Shown: one piece after another, positions 33,936 to 43,125 of the stretch | Layout: every line of letters begins with the position of its first letter | Position numbering within the stretch: position 1 is the stretch's first letter | Position numbers and translations under genes: made by a program | Assembly: GCF_004365175.1 (NCBI RefSeq) | Contig: NZ_SOCE01000002.1 | Location: 1,364,001-1,428,000, forward strand | Direction of reading: 5' to 3' | DNA: 64,000 bases | Source of the DNA: Kribbella voronezhensis | Lineage (GTDB): Bacteria > Actinomycetota > Actinomycetes > Propionibacteriales > Kribbellaceae | The notes under the pieces: generated by a model | Told to the model about the DNA's origin: nothing | Database searches by the model: none | What the model saw: only the letters and a program-made list of their open reading frames with translations

Positions 33936-36900
33936 ATGACCGCACGACGTTTGCTCGTTGGGCTGCTTCCCGCACTGCTACTGGCCGGCGCGCTTGCCGG
34001 AGCTCCTCCCGCCCGTGCCGCGACGATGTATCCGAGCGGGGTCGGTGCCGACCTGGGAGCGACACCGACGACTCTCGGCGTCAAGCCGGCGGCCGGCGAG
34101 GATCCGGTCGGCCTCCGCACCGGTACCGAGCAGGGCCGCACCTACTGGCGTACGAATCAGGCCGCCAACACCGGCTACTTCTCGTTCGATGTCGACCGCA
34201 CGTACGTCGAAGAGCTGGCCACGGACGACGTCGTCGTCAGCGTCACCTACCTCGACACCGGAACGGGCACGCTGCAACTCCGGTACGACGCGGCCACCGA
34301 TCCCGCCGCCCACGCGGACGACGTCCAACTCAAGAACACCGGCCAATGGAAGATCGGCACCTTCGCCCTGAAGGACATCGGGTTCACCGACCGCCTCGGT
34401 GGCGCGGACCTGCGGCTGCAGGGCAGTGCCGACATCACGATCGCCGCCTTGCGGATCAGCACCTTCGGCGCCTCGGTTGAGCTCGGCGCGACGACGATCC
34501 AGAACGGCATCTCTCCACGCGACGGCGATCGTCCGGGCATCGTCACCGGAGTACAGGACGGGCGTCCGTACTGGCAGACCGACCGGACCACACCGGCGCC
34601 GGGCACGAACTTCCTGTACATGAACGTCGCCGACAACTACCTGTACGACAATCACGGCCTGGTGCTGGTCAGCGTCGACTACTTCGACGAGGGCAACGGC
34701 CAGTTCGGTCTGCACTACGACTCCCCCGGTGAGACGATCCCGGAGAAGTTCAAGAACTCCGAGGTCGTGACCTACGGCGACACCAAGACCTGGAAGACCT
34801 ACACCTTCGCGCTGCCCGACGCGGTGATGACGAACCGGTCGAACGGCTCCGACTTCCGGATCCACACCGGCGACGGTGCCGTCGAGCTCAAGGTCGCGGC
34901 CGTGCGCGTCGCCAAGGTCGCGACCGTGCTCGACGTGACCGAGGGCCTGGTCACCCTGATCAATCAGGCAGCGCTCGTTCAGAAGGCAGCCCGCGAAGGC
35001 ACGCGCGACGGGCAGTACCCGGTCGGCAGCCGCGCCGCCTTCCTCCAGGCGATCGACGAGGCCCGTGCCGTCGCAGCCACGCCCGGCGTCACCGACGTCC
35101 AGGTCAAGGCCGCCCTGCAGACCCTGCAGACGAGACTCGACGCGTTCACCGCCTCCGCTGTCGACACGAACTTCGCAACCACCGGTACGGCGAGCGCCAG
35201 CGGCGGCAGCTCAGCGGCCAACGCGAACGACGGCAATCACCAGACCGCGTGGACGAGCGGCGCCGGTGAGTCCTGGCTGCAACTCGATCTGAAGCAACGC
35301 CGCGCGGTGAACGATGTCCGAGTCGAGTGGGGGCAAAGCTCCTCCCCCGACTACACCGTCCAGGTCTCCAACGACGGCAGCACCTTCACCACCGTCGGCC
35401 GCACCGGCTCGCCCGGCGCCAACCAGTTCAGCCGCACCCGCTTCGCGACCACCAAGGCTCGCTACGTCCGCGTGGCGATGACCGGCGCCGACAACTTCGT
35501 CGTCAAGGAGCTCCAGCTTCGCCTGACCCCCACGGTCACGCCGACCCCGACCCTGGTGCACACCGTGAACCCGACCGAGGACGCGGTGGTCGCCGACTTC
35601 GACGCCACCCGGTACGGCGCGGACCGCAGCGGCCGGACGGATTCGACCAAGGCCATCCAGAACGCGCTCTACGCCTGCGAGGACGCCGGTGGCGGCACGG
35701 TCTGGCTCCCGGCCGGCAAGTATCTGGTCAAGGACACGCTCGAGGTCCACGCGTTCTGCACCTTGCGCGGCGACCATCGCGACCCGGACACCCACGCCAG
35801 GTCCAAGGACGACTACGGCACCGTCGTGATCGCCGATGTTGCTTCCGGCAACGATGGACCGGTGCTGTTCCGGGTCGGCGGCTCGGCCGGAGTGATCGGC
35901 GTGACGACCTACTACCCGCACCAGAACGCGACCCAGCCGATCCCGTACAACTCCACGTTCGAGATCCCCGGGCATGCCTGGATCGGCAACGAGAACTACA
36001 TGATGTCGACCATCTCCGACGTCACCATGCTGAACTCCTACCGCGGCATCGGCATCAGCACCTTCCCCAACGACCACGGCAACACCTCCGCCACGGTGCA
36101 CGAGTCGGCGACCGTCCGGAACGTCCGCGGAACCGTCCTCTTCGAAGGCGCCCGCGCCTACAACGGCTCGGACGTCGGCACCTGGGAGAACCTCACCCTC
36201 AGCAACTCCTACTGGGCTGAGGCTCCGGCGGCCTACCAGTCACCGGCGCGCGCCACGCTCGACGCGTGGACCAGAGCCAACGCCACCGGCCTCGCGCTGG
36301 GTGATCTCGAGTGGGACCAGTTCTCCAAGATCACGCTCTCTGATTTCCGGATCGGTATCCACGTGATCGCCGGCCAGCGCGCGCAGTTCACCGGCAGCTT
36401 CCTGCAGCCGGACATCCGGCGTACCGACATCGGGCTCAAGGTCGACGTGATGGACGACCGGTGGGGACTCACGCTCGCCGGCGGCCACATCGAAGGCAGC
36501 ACCCAGGCGATCCAGAACAACTCCCCCGGCTACGTGAAGATCACCGGCACAGACCTGCAGGGAGCGCTCTCCGGCATCGTCCACCAGATGTCCGGCGCCG
36601 CCCCCACCTACCACCAGAAGCCCTTACCCGGTCCGGCCCGCAGAAGCCTGTACGTCGCGGTCGCGCCGCACGGCGTCGGCTACCTTCCCGCGGCCGACGC
36701 GACCAGCGCAGTACAGAAGGCGCTCGACAAGGCCGGGCGGGACGGCGGCGGCATCGTCTACCTGCCGGCCGGCTGGTACCGGATCCGCACGCACCTCACC
36801 GTTCCTGCGAGGGTCGAGTTGCGCGGTTCCTCCGCAGTACCGAACCGCGACCAGGGTGGCGCCAGCGCCGGCACCGTACTGCAAGCCTTCGAAGGACGTG

Positions 36901-37811
36901 GCACCACCGCACCGGATACGGCGACCGCTTTGGTGACACTCAACGGCGACAAGGCCGGGCTCCGGGGGCTGCGGGTGTTCTACCCGGAGAACAACCCCGG
37001 TTCCGCCGACGGCGTGATGCCTTACCCGTACGCCGTCCGCGGTAAGGGCGCCCAGACCTACGTCATCAACGCGGGCTTCCCGAACGCGTGGAACGGCGTC
37101 GACTTCACCACCTACCGCAACGACGACTTCGTGGTCCGCAAGCTCGCTGGTGCCTTCTTCGATCACGCGATCGCGGTCGGCCGCAGTACCGGCGGACGGA
37201 TCGAGGGCGTGCTTTCCAACGGGAACGCCGTCACGCGAGTCGGCTACCAGCAGCCGTACTGGATGAACGAGGGCAACATCTTCGACCTCGTCATCGACAA
37301 GTACATGCGCAAGACCGCCAAGATCGTCACCGTCGACGGCGCCACCGGGCTGACCGTGTTCAACGTGTTCGCCTACGGCTTCCACGACGGTCTGGTCGTG
37401 AACGACGGCCAGGTGGACGCGTTCAACCTCGGCACCGACAACCTGGGCGACGGCGGGTACACCGTCAAGGTGACCAAGGGCGACGTCGAGGTGACCAACC
37501 TCGCCCGCTACAACGGCGCCACCAGCACCGGGCCGGTCACGCTGCACAACGTCATGGTGATCAACGTGGTTCAGAAAGCCATCTCGGTGGCCGCCTCCCC
37601 CGCCACCGCGGGCACGGTCGCGATCGCGGGCAACGAGTCCGAGCCGGGCACCTACGAGGTTGGCGCGCAGGTGACCGTGACGGCGACGCCAACATCGGAT
37701 AGCGTTTTCCAGAACTGGACCGTGAACGGCGAGGTCGTGGCCACCACACCGGCGTACACGTTCACCGTCGCCGCGGACCAGATTCTGACCGCGAACTTCA
37801 GCCCGGGCTGA
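33936..37811 (+). CDS. Large secreted beta-helix polysaccharide lyase/hydrolase with F5/8C domain
   Basis: A 1291-residue protein. A signal peptide (about 1-29) is followed by two related beta-sandwich units (about 40-190 and 190-330), a FIVAR-like helical linker (about 335-405), and an F5/8-type C (discoidin, CBM32-like) domain (about 410-530; TASASGGSSAANANDGNHQTAW). Two pectate-lyase-superfamily beta-helices each start with the YGADRSGRTDSTKAIQNAL / AADATSAVQKALDKAG pattern (about 550 and 915), as in GH55-like folds. A C-terminal Ig-like repeat (about 1210-1290) ends the protein. It likely attacks a plant or microbial polysaccharide extracellularly. The operator suggests induction together with the importer. 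The substrate is unknown. Confidence 0.85.
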   Translation: MTARRLLVGLLPALLLAGALAGAPPARAATMYPSGVGADLGATPTTLGVKPAAGEDPVGLRTGTEQGRTYWRTNQAANTGYFSFDVDRTYVEELATDDVVVSVTYLDTGTGTLQLRYDAATDPAAHADDVQLKNTGQWKIGTFALKDIGFTDRLGGADLRLQGSADITIAALRISTFGASVELGATTIQNGISPRDGDRPGIVTGVQDGRPYWQTDRTTPAPGTNFLYMNVADNYLYDNHGLVLVSVDYFDEGNGQFGLHYDSPGETIPEKFKNSEVVTYGDTKTWKTYTFALPDAVMTNRSNGSDFRIHTGDGAVELKVAAVRVAKVATVLDVTEGLVTLINQAALVQKAAREGTRDGQYPVGSRAAFLQAIDEARAVAATPGVTDVQVKAALQTLQTRLDAFTASAVDTNFATTGTASASGGSSAANANDGNHQTAWTSGAGESWLQLDLKQRRAVNDVRVEWGQSSSPDYTVQVSNDGSTFTTVGRTGSPGANQFSRTRFATTKARYVRVAMTGADNFVVKELQLRLTPTVTPTPTLVHTVNPTEDAVVADFDATRYGADRSGRTDSTKAIQNALYACEDAGGGTVWLPAGKYLVKDTLEVHAFCTLRGDHRDPDTHARSKDDYGTVVIADVASGNDGPVLFRVGGSAGVIGVTTYYPHQNATQPIPYNSTFEIPGHAWIGNENYMMSTISDVTMLNSYRGIGISTFPNDHGNTSATVHESATVRNVRGTVLFEGARAYNGSDVGTWENLTLSNSYWAEAPAAYQSPARATLDAWTRANATGLALGDLEWDQFSKITLSDFRIGIHVIAGQRAQFTGSFLQPDIRRTDIGLKVDVMDDRWGLTLAGGHIEGSTQAIQNNSPGYVKITGTDLQGALSGIVHQMSGAAPTYHQKPLPGPARRSLYVAVAPHGVGYLPAADATSAVQKALDKAGRDGGGIVYLPAGWYRIRTHLTVPARVELRGSSAVPNRDQGGASAGTVLQAFEGRGTTAPDTATALVTLNGDKAGLRGLRVFYPENNPGSADGVMPYPYAVRGKGAQTYVINAGFPNAWNGVDFTTYRNDDFVVRKLAGAFFDHAIAVGRSTGGRIEGVLSNGNAVTRVGYQQPYWMNEGNIFDLVIDKYMRKTAKIVTVDGATGLTVFNVFAYGFHDGLVVNDGQVDAFNLGTDNLGDGGYTVKVTKGDVEVTNLARYNGATSTGPVTLHNVMVINVVQKAISVAASPATAGTVAIAGNESEPGTYEVGAQVTVTATPTSDSVFQNWTVNGEVVATTPAYTFTVAADQILTANFSPG

Positions 37812-37833
37812 CAGCACGGGACGAAAGGGCGAG

Positions 37834-38928
37834 ATGTCTGACTCGACGAACCCCCATCAGGTCGCGATCGTGGGCTGCGGCATCATCGGCCGCACCCACG
37901 CCGACACCGTCGCCGCCCGGCCGGACGCCGAAGTGACCGCACTGGTCGACGGCGACCCGGCCGCGCGGCAGGCACTGGCCACTCGGCTCAAAGAGGCCGG
38001 CCAACCGGAGCCGAAGGTGTACGACGACCTGGCGGCGGCGCTGGCCGGATCGGACATCTCGCTCGTCGCCATCTGTACGCCGAGCGGCACCCACGCCGCG
38101 ATCGCCGAGCAGGCGCTCAACGCGAAGCTGCACGTCGTGATCGAGAAGCCGCTCGACGTCGACCTGATCCGGGCCCGCCGCCTCGGCGCGGCGGCCACCC
38201 GGGCAGCCGGCCACGGCGTCATCTCCTCGGTCATCAGCCAGCACCGCTTCGACCCGGGAAGCGCTCTCGTCGCGGACGCCGTCCGGGCCGGGCGGTTCGG
38301 GACGATGACGTCCGCGGTCGCCTCCGTCGCCTGGTGGCGAAGCGACGAGTACTACGCGTCCGCCGGCTGGCGTGGCACCTGGGCGCAGGACGGCGGCGGC
38401 GCGCTGATGAACCAAGGTGTCCACACGGTCGACCTGCTGCTGTGGTTCATGGGCCGGCCGGTAAACATCCAGGCTCAGGCGATCCGCGCGGCCCACCACG
38501 CGATCGAGGTCGAGGACACCGTGGTCGCCACGCTCTCTTTTGAGTCCGGTGCCGTCGCCACCCTGCACGCGACCACGGCCGCGTTCCCCGGCGGCCGGAC
38601 CCGCGTCTCGGTGCACGGCACCGCGGGCGGCGCCGAGCTCGAGGACGACGTACTGCGTCGCTTCAACGTCGACGGCGGCTCCGACGACGTGACGGTCGAC
38701 GCGGAACCGCCGGGCGGCCACGTCGCGCAATACGAGGACATCTTCGATGCCATCGGCAACGGTCGGCAGCCGGGCATCACCGTCCACGACGCCATCGACG
38801 CACTCGCCACCGTGCGCGCGGTCTACGTCGCCTCCACCCTGCAGCGGCCGGTCAAGTTCGCCGATGTTCTCGAAGGCCGCTACGACGACGTCGAGGTCAG
38901 CCGAGGCATCGGCCTACCGCCCCGCTGA
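37834..38928 (+). CDS. Gfo/Idh/MocA-family oxidoreductase
   Basis: A 364-residue NAD(P)-dependent sugar dehydrogenase type. The N-terminal Rossmann VAIVGCGIIGRTHA, EKPLDVDL with the conserved Lys of the EKP motif (near 108), and the C-terminal domain with GGGALMNQGVHTVDLLLW (catalytic His in VHTVDL) are present. It starts 22 bp after the beta-helix gene, so it is almost certainly in the same transcript and probably oxidises or reduces the sugar released or imported. Its end overlaps the GNAT gene (minus strand) by 15 bp. Confidence 0.9.
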   Translation: MSDSTNPHQVAIVGCGIIGRTHADTVAARPDAEVTALVDGDPAARQALATRLKEAGQPEPKVYDDLAAALAGSDISLVAICTPSGTHAAIAEQALNAKLHVVIEKPLDVDLIRARRLGAAATRAAGHGVISSVISQHRFDPGSALVADAVRAGRFGTMTSAVASVAWWRSDEYYASAGWRGTWAQDGGGALMNQGVHTVDLLLWFMGRPVNIQAQAIRAAHHAIEVEDTVVATLSFESGAVATLHATTAAFPGGRTRVSVHGTAGGAELEDDVLRRFNVDGGSDDVTVDAEPPGGHVAQYEDIFDAIGNGRQPGITVHDAIDALATVRAVYVASTLQRPVKFADVLEGRYDDVEVSRGIGLPPR

Positions 38929-39477
38929 CGTCTCGCCGGGCTCACGCTTGTTGAGAATGCGCTGGTAGAGATTGTGATCGCGCCAGGCGCCGTTGATGTG
39001 CAGGTACTCCGGAGCGAACCCGAACTGCGTGAAACCGTTCTTCTGCAGGACGCGCTGCGAGGCCTCGTTGTCGACGAGCGTGCTGGCCGCGATCCGGTGC
39101 AGCAACAGCTCGGTGTCGGCGAGCTCGCAGACGGCGGCGACGCCGGCCGACGCCAGACCACGGCCGACCTCGGCGGCGTCGACCCAGTAGCCGAGATCGG
39201 CATTGCGCCAAGGACCGCGCACGATGTTCGACAGTGTCATCGTGCCGATCACCCGGTCACTGGTGGCCAGCACCCACGGCACGATCAGGTCGTTGTCGAG
39301 CGCGGCCTGGAACCGGGCGGCCTGGAAGGCAGGCTCGTACCACTCGTCCTTGCGCACCGGCTCCCACGGACGTAGTTGCTCACGGCACCTGTACTGCGCG
39401 GCGCAGAAGGACTCGGCATCGGAGGGGCGCACCAGCCGGAGTTCGACGTCGGCGGTGAGCTGGCGGGTCAGATTCAT
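38914..39477 (-). CDS. GNAT-family N-acetyltransferase, RimJ-like
   Basis: A 187-residue protein with the RimI/RimJ layout: LTADVELRLVRPSDAESFCAAQ, then IGTMTLSNIVRGPWRNADLGYWVDAAEVGRGLASAGVAAVCELA (acetyl-CoA binding Q/RxxGxA-like segment) and LLHRIAASTLVDNEASQRVLQKNGFTQFGFAPEYLHINGAWRDHNLYQ. It acetylates a protein N-terminus, antibiotic or sugar amine; the substrate is unknown. It overlaps the ROK gene by four bases (ATGA), so it ends the sugar operon. Confidence 0.88.
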   Translation of the reverse strand: MNLTRQLTADVELRLVRPSDAESFCAAQYRCREQLRPWEPVRKDEWYEPAFQAARFQAALDNDLIVPWVLATSDRVIGTMTLSNIVRGPWRNADLGYWVDAAEVGRGLASAGVAAVCELADTELLLHRIAASTLVDNEASQRVLQKNGFTQFGFAPEYLHINGAWRDHNLYQRILNKREPGETSAGR

Positions 39478-40748
39478 TTGGGTAGCCTACGAGCCTGGCT
39501 CGAGCCGCCCACGCGGGGTGTGAACGCGTCGTGGAAGATCGTCGAGGCGGCGCCGACCGCGGCCGCGTCGGCCTGCAGCATCGATTCCTCCACCGCGACC
39601 GTCCGGGTGCCTTTCGCGATCGGGTGCGAGTTCACCGCCCGGTCGATCTCGGCAACGAACACGCCGGCGATTTCCTTGGCGAACGCAGGCCCACCCAGAA
39701 CGATCAGATCGATGTCCAGCAGATCGACCAGGCCGACCGCACCCTGCGCAATCACCGATGCGACTTGGGTGACCGCCTTTTCGGCCGCCTCGTCGCCGGC
39801 CGCGGCCGCTTGGCAAACCGCCTTGTACCGTTTCGCCTCGTCGGTGGCGTGCGGATCGGTTTCGACATAGCCGAATCCCTGCGCAATCACCGGCAACGAC
39901 GCGGTCGGGTTGCATTCGGCCATCATCCGCGGGCCGTTCTGCGGGTCCCATTCGCCCATTTTCAGCGCGCACAACTGACCGAACTCACCGGCGTTCGCGG
40001 TCAGGCCGCGGTAGATCGAGCCGTTCAGGATCAGCCCGCTGCCGACGCCGGTGCCGAGATAGAGGTAGGCGAAGTCCCGGGCCCGGGCCGACCGGCCGAT
40101 CCAGCGTTCGCCGATCGCCGCCGCCGTACCGTCCTTCTCCACCAGCACCGGGTGATTCAGCTTCTGCTGAAGCAGTTGACGGATCTTCAGACCGCGCCAG
40201 GCCGGCTGCAGCGGCAGGTCCAGCAAGGTGCCGTCGGCGTTGATCGGACCGGGGACCGCGACACCGACCCCGAGCATCGAGGCGGGATCGACCTGGCTGA
40301 TGCTCAGCGCGGCGGTGACCGTGGCCGCGGCCAGATCCACCAGCCTGCCCGCGTCCAGGTCGGCGGCCAGGTCGACGGTCTCGCGCCGGACGATCGTGCC
40401 GTCGAGGTCGACGACGGCGACCGTCAGCAACTCCGGGTCGATGTGGATGCCGACGGCGTGGGCCGCGTTCGAGCGCAACCGCACCGGAGTACGGGGTTTG
40501 CCGAGTCGTTCGGCGCGTTCCTGGGCCTCTTCCACCAGCAGGCCCTGCTGCAGCAGGATGCGCAGGATCCGCGACACCGATTGCTGGGTCAGCCCGGTCC
40601 GGCGGGAGATCTCGGTCCGGCTGATGATGCCGGCCAGCCGGATCGTCTCGATGATCACGGCCTCGTTGAAGGAGCCCAGGTCGTACTGGTTCGCGCCGGA
40701 TCGGGTCTGCTCCTCGAGCGCCACGGCGTCACTGTCGGACGTGACCAT
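39474..40748 (-). CDS. ROK-family transcriptional regulator
   Basis: A 424-residue repressor. The N-terminal MarR-like winged HTH is at about 30-90 (IIETIRLAGIISRTEISRRTGLTQQSVSRILRILLQQGLL), followed by a sugar-kinase fold with VGVAVPGPIN, a GTGVGSGLILNG phosphate/sugar loop, and ANAGEFGQL. The zinc-site cysteine pattern of NagC-type ROKs is degenerate here (GEFGQLCALKMGEWDPQNGPRMMAECNPTASL), so sugar binding may differ. Its place between the dehydratase and GNAT genes makes it the best candidate for binding the dyad operators at 33871-33895 and 47572-47597. That assignment is inference. Confidence 0.9.
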   Translation of the reverse strand: MVTSDSDAVALEEQTRSGANQYDLGSFNEAVIIETIRLAGIISRTEISRRTGLTQQSVSRILRILLQQGLLVEEAQERAERLGKPRTPVRLRSNAAHAVGIHIDPELLTVAVVDLDGTIVRRETVDLAADLDAGRLVDLAAATVTAALSISQVDPASMLGVGVAVPGPINADGTLLDLPLQPAWRGLKIRQLLQQKLNHPVLVEKDGTAAAIGERWIGRSARARDFAYLYLGTGVGSGLILNGSIYRGLTANAGEFGQLCALKMGEWDPQNGPRMMAECNPTASLPVIAQGFGYVETDPHATDEAKRYKAVCQAAAAGDEAAEKAVTQVASVIAQGAVGLVDLLDIDLIVLGGPAFAKEIAGVFVAEIDRAVNSHPIAKGTRTVAVEESMLQADAAAVGAASTIFHDAFTPRVGGSSQARRLPK

Positions 40749-40877
40749 CGCCTGCCTCCTGTCCTTCCCCTCGCCCGTTCACCTTTCACCCCGGTCCGAG
40801 CTAGCCGCGATCGTACCCCGCGGCGTCAGCCGGTCCGGTGAGGTCTTCGAGGTTCGCGGTCGTCGTCTTCAGCTCCT

Positions 40878-42143
40878 TCACGGCGCTTCCAGAGCGCCGT
40901 CGATGCGCCGGACGCCGGCCGCCCACTCGTCGTGGCCGGACAGTTGCGCGGGATAACGCGCCGCCGCCTCCAGATCGATGTCGATCCCCCAGCCGGGCGC
41001 CTCGTTCGGCGTCAGCCACCCGTCGACGATCCGGAGCGTGCCGGGGAAGACCTCGTGCGTCGCCTCGTCGTAGATGTGGCCCTCTTGGATGCCGAAGGCA
41101 ACGGAACTGACGTCGAGGGCAACGTTGGCGGCGGCACCGATCGGCGAGGTGTCCCCCGGCCCGTGCCACGCGGTACGGACCCCGCACAGCTCGGCCAGGT
41201 CGGCCACCTTGCGGGCCGGCGTCAGTCCGCCGATGTCGGAGATGTGTGAGCGGATGAAGTCGACCCCGCCGTCACGCACCAGCCGTACCGCGTCACCCAT
41301 CGAGGTGGTCAGCTCACCAACGGCCAACGGCACCGGCGAAGCGGCCCGTACTTCGGGCAGCCGGTCCCAGTGTTCGGGCGGCAGCACGTCCTCGAGGAAG
41401 AACAGCCGGTACGGCTCGAGCGACCGGGCCAGCACGACGGCCTCCTTCGGCGTCAGTCGCGAGTGCACGTCGTGCAGCAACTCGATGTTGTCCGGGAGCG
41501 ACTGACGAGCCGCGGCGAACAGGTCGGGCGTCGTACGGAGGTAGTCGCGTGCCGACCAGCCGTTGCGGTACGGCGCGCCGGGGTACAGCGTGGCGAGCTG
41601 AGGCGCGCCGTACCCGCCACCGCCGGGCGTCGACACCTGCAGCCGGATGTGGCGCCAGCCCTGCGCGACAAACTCCTTCGCCTGTTCGAGCGTCTGGTCG
41701 ATGGTGATCCCACCGGCATGGATGTAGGTGTCGGCGGCGGCCCGGACCTTGCCGCCGAGCAGCTCGTAGACCGGCATCCCGGCCCGCTTGCCCGCGATGT
41801 CCCACAGCGCCTGGTCGATCCCGGAGATCGCGTTGTTGGTCACCGGACCACCACGCCAGTAGCCGGAGAAGCCGGCCAGCCGGACCAGATCGCCGATGTC
41901 GCCGGGGTACCGGCCGGTCAGCAGCCGGGCCAGGTGCTCGTCGACGAACGTCTGCACCGCCTTCCAGCGCTGCGTGAAGGTCGCGCACCCCAGGCCGTAG
42001 AGCCCGGGCTCGGTGGTGTCGATCTTCACCACGACCAGCGGAATCCCTTGCGGTGCGGTCACGATCGCCCGCACGGACCGGATCCGGATCTCGTCGCGGA
42101 CCGGCCAGGGCTGGGCGAAGGTGGCGGGCGTCTCCTGGGTCAT
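40878..42143 (-). CDS. Enolase-superfamily acid-sugar dehydratase, ManD/RspA type
   Basis: A 421-residue member of the mannonate-dehydratase subgroup. Metal ligands are in LLHDVHSRLTP, FFLEDVLPP and PLAVGELTTS. Catalytic His residues are in HDVH and WHGPGDTSP, and FGIQE is the usual C-terminal strand. The subgroup contains true D-mannonate dehydratases, D-gluconate dehydratases and low-activity RspA-like proteins; sequence alone does not separate them. The gene overlaps the upstream epimerase stop by one base (TGATG). It likely dehydrates an aldonic acid made from the imported sugar. Confidence 0.85.
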   Translation of the reverse strand: MTQETPATFAQPWPVRDEIRIRSVRAIVTAPQGIPLVVVKIDTTEPGLYGLGCATFTQRWKAVQTFVDEHLARLLTGRYPGDIGDLVRLAGFSGYWRGGPVTNNAISGIDQALWDIAGKRAGMPVYELLGGKVRAAADTYIHAGGITIDQTLEQAKEFVAQGWRHIRLQVSTPGGGGYGAPQLATLYPGAPYRNGWSARDYLRTTPDLFAAARQSLPDNIELLHDVHSRLTPKEAVVLARSLEPYRLFFLEDVLPPEHWDRLPEVRAASPVPLAVGELTTSMGDAVRLVRDGGVDFIRSHISDIGGLTPARKVADLAELCGVRTAWHGPGDTSPIGAAANVALDVSSVAFGIQEGHIYDEATHEVFPGTLRIVDGWLTPNEAPGWGIDIDLEAAARYPAQLSGHDEWAAGVRRIDGALEAP

Positions 42144-43048
42144 CAGGTCTCCAATCGATCGGTGGGAAGGTCGAGCTCGTACCGCGCCTGGAACCCGAGC
42201 ACGGTCCGGACGGCGGTCAGGTCGATCGGCACCTCGCGCCCGACGAACCGCCGCAGCCGCGGTACCCCCGGCGCGAAGGCGTCCAGCAAGGCCTCGGTCT
42301 CGTACGGCGCGTTGGTGGTCGGTGCGGCCACGAAGAACTTGTGCGCCCCGGACAGCGGCGCCGTCAGCCCGAGTTCGATCGCATACGCCGCGTCGCGGGT
42401 GTCCAGGTACGACCAGCCTTCCCGTACGCCGAACGCTGGATCCTCCCGGACGTGCTCGGCCTGCCGGGTCAGCACGTCGGCCGAGTTCACGTGCGGGAAG
42501 CGGAACGCCACCACGTCGATCCCCCAGTGCCGCCAGGCCATCCGGGCGGTGTTCTCGTCGTTCTGCTTGGACAGCGAGTACCAGTCCGCCACATCCGAGG
42601 GGATGTTCTCGTCCAGCGGGAAATACGCCGGCAGCGGTCCGTGCGGGTTCATCGGTACGCCGTACGCGTTGATGCTGCTGGCGATCACGGCCCGCTTGAT
42701 CCCGAGCGCGCCGGCCTGCGCGAGCACGTTGAAGGTGGAGATCACGTTGCCCGTGTACACGTCGTACGGCGTACCGGCGTCGCGGTGCGCCAACGCGGCC
42801 AGGTGCACCACGAACTCCACGTCCGCCAGCGCCTCCGCGACGTCGTCCTCCGACCGGGTGTCACCGATGACCACCCGGTCGGCCTTCAACGACGAATCCT
42901 CGACAATCGTCAGCGCGGTCACCAGCGCACCCAACTCGCTCAGGTGGCCGGTGGCGACCGAACCGATCCGCCCCACCGCACCCGTCACCAACACCCGCCG
43001 CCCCGCTAGTGGTGAAGCCACTTGGACCGTCGCGGCCCAGCCCCGCAC
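42143..43048 (-). CDS. NAD-dependent epimerase/dehydrogenase, uronate-dehydrogenase-like
   Basis: About 301 residues as drawn from GTG 43048; an alternative GTG 43021 (VASPLAGRRVLVTG) is at least as likely, as the first nine codons may be insertion-sequence DNA. It is an extended SDR with the Rossmann VTGAVGRIGSVATGHL, D-T in IGDTRSE, and the active-site Y157 and K161 in WYSLSKQNDE. The arrangement fits uronate dehydrogenases (uronate to aldarolactone) or UDP-sugar-independent epimerases. It has no recognisable RBS at either start. The TnpB element sits just upstream and separates it from the ABC permease genes, which may have cost the gene its normal translation signal. Confidence 0.8.
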   Translation of the reverse strand: MRGWAATVQVASPLAGRRVLVTGAVGRIGSVATGHLSELGALVTALTIVEDSSLKADRVVIGDTRSEDDVAEALADVEFVVHLAALAHRDAGTPYDVYTGNVISTFNVLAQAGALGIKRAVIASSINAYGVPMNPHGPLPAYFPLDENIPSDVADWYSLSKQNDENTARMAWRHWGIDVVAFRFPHVNSADVLTRQAEHVREDPAFGVREGWSYLDTRDAAYAIELGLTAPLSGAHKFFVAAPTTNAPYETEALLDAFAPGVPRLRRFVGREVPIDLTAVRTVLGFQARYELDLPTDRLET

Positions 43049-43125
43049 GTCAGCTCGGAGTGAGACCGCGACTTCCTCCCTTCGAAGATCGGGGACTGTC
43101 GGTCCCGCCTGATTGGATCCGGAAC

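Noticed and set aside
43022-43125. A defined left end and target-adjacent motif of the insertion element
   Set aside because: Two dyads exist but neither gives a unique boundary; I do not assign a target-adjacent motif.
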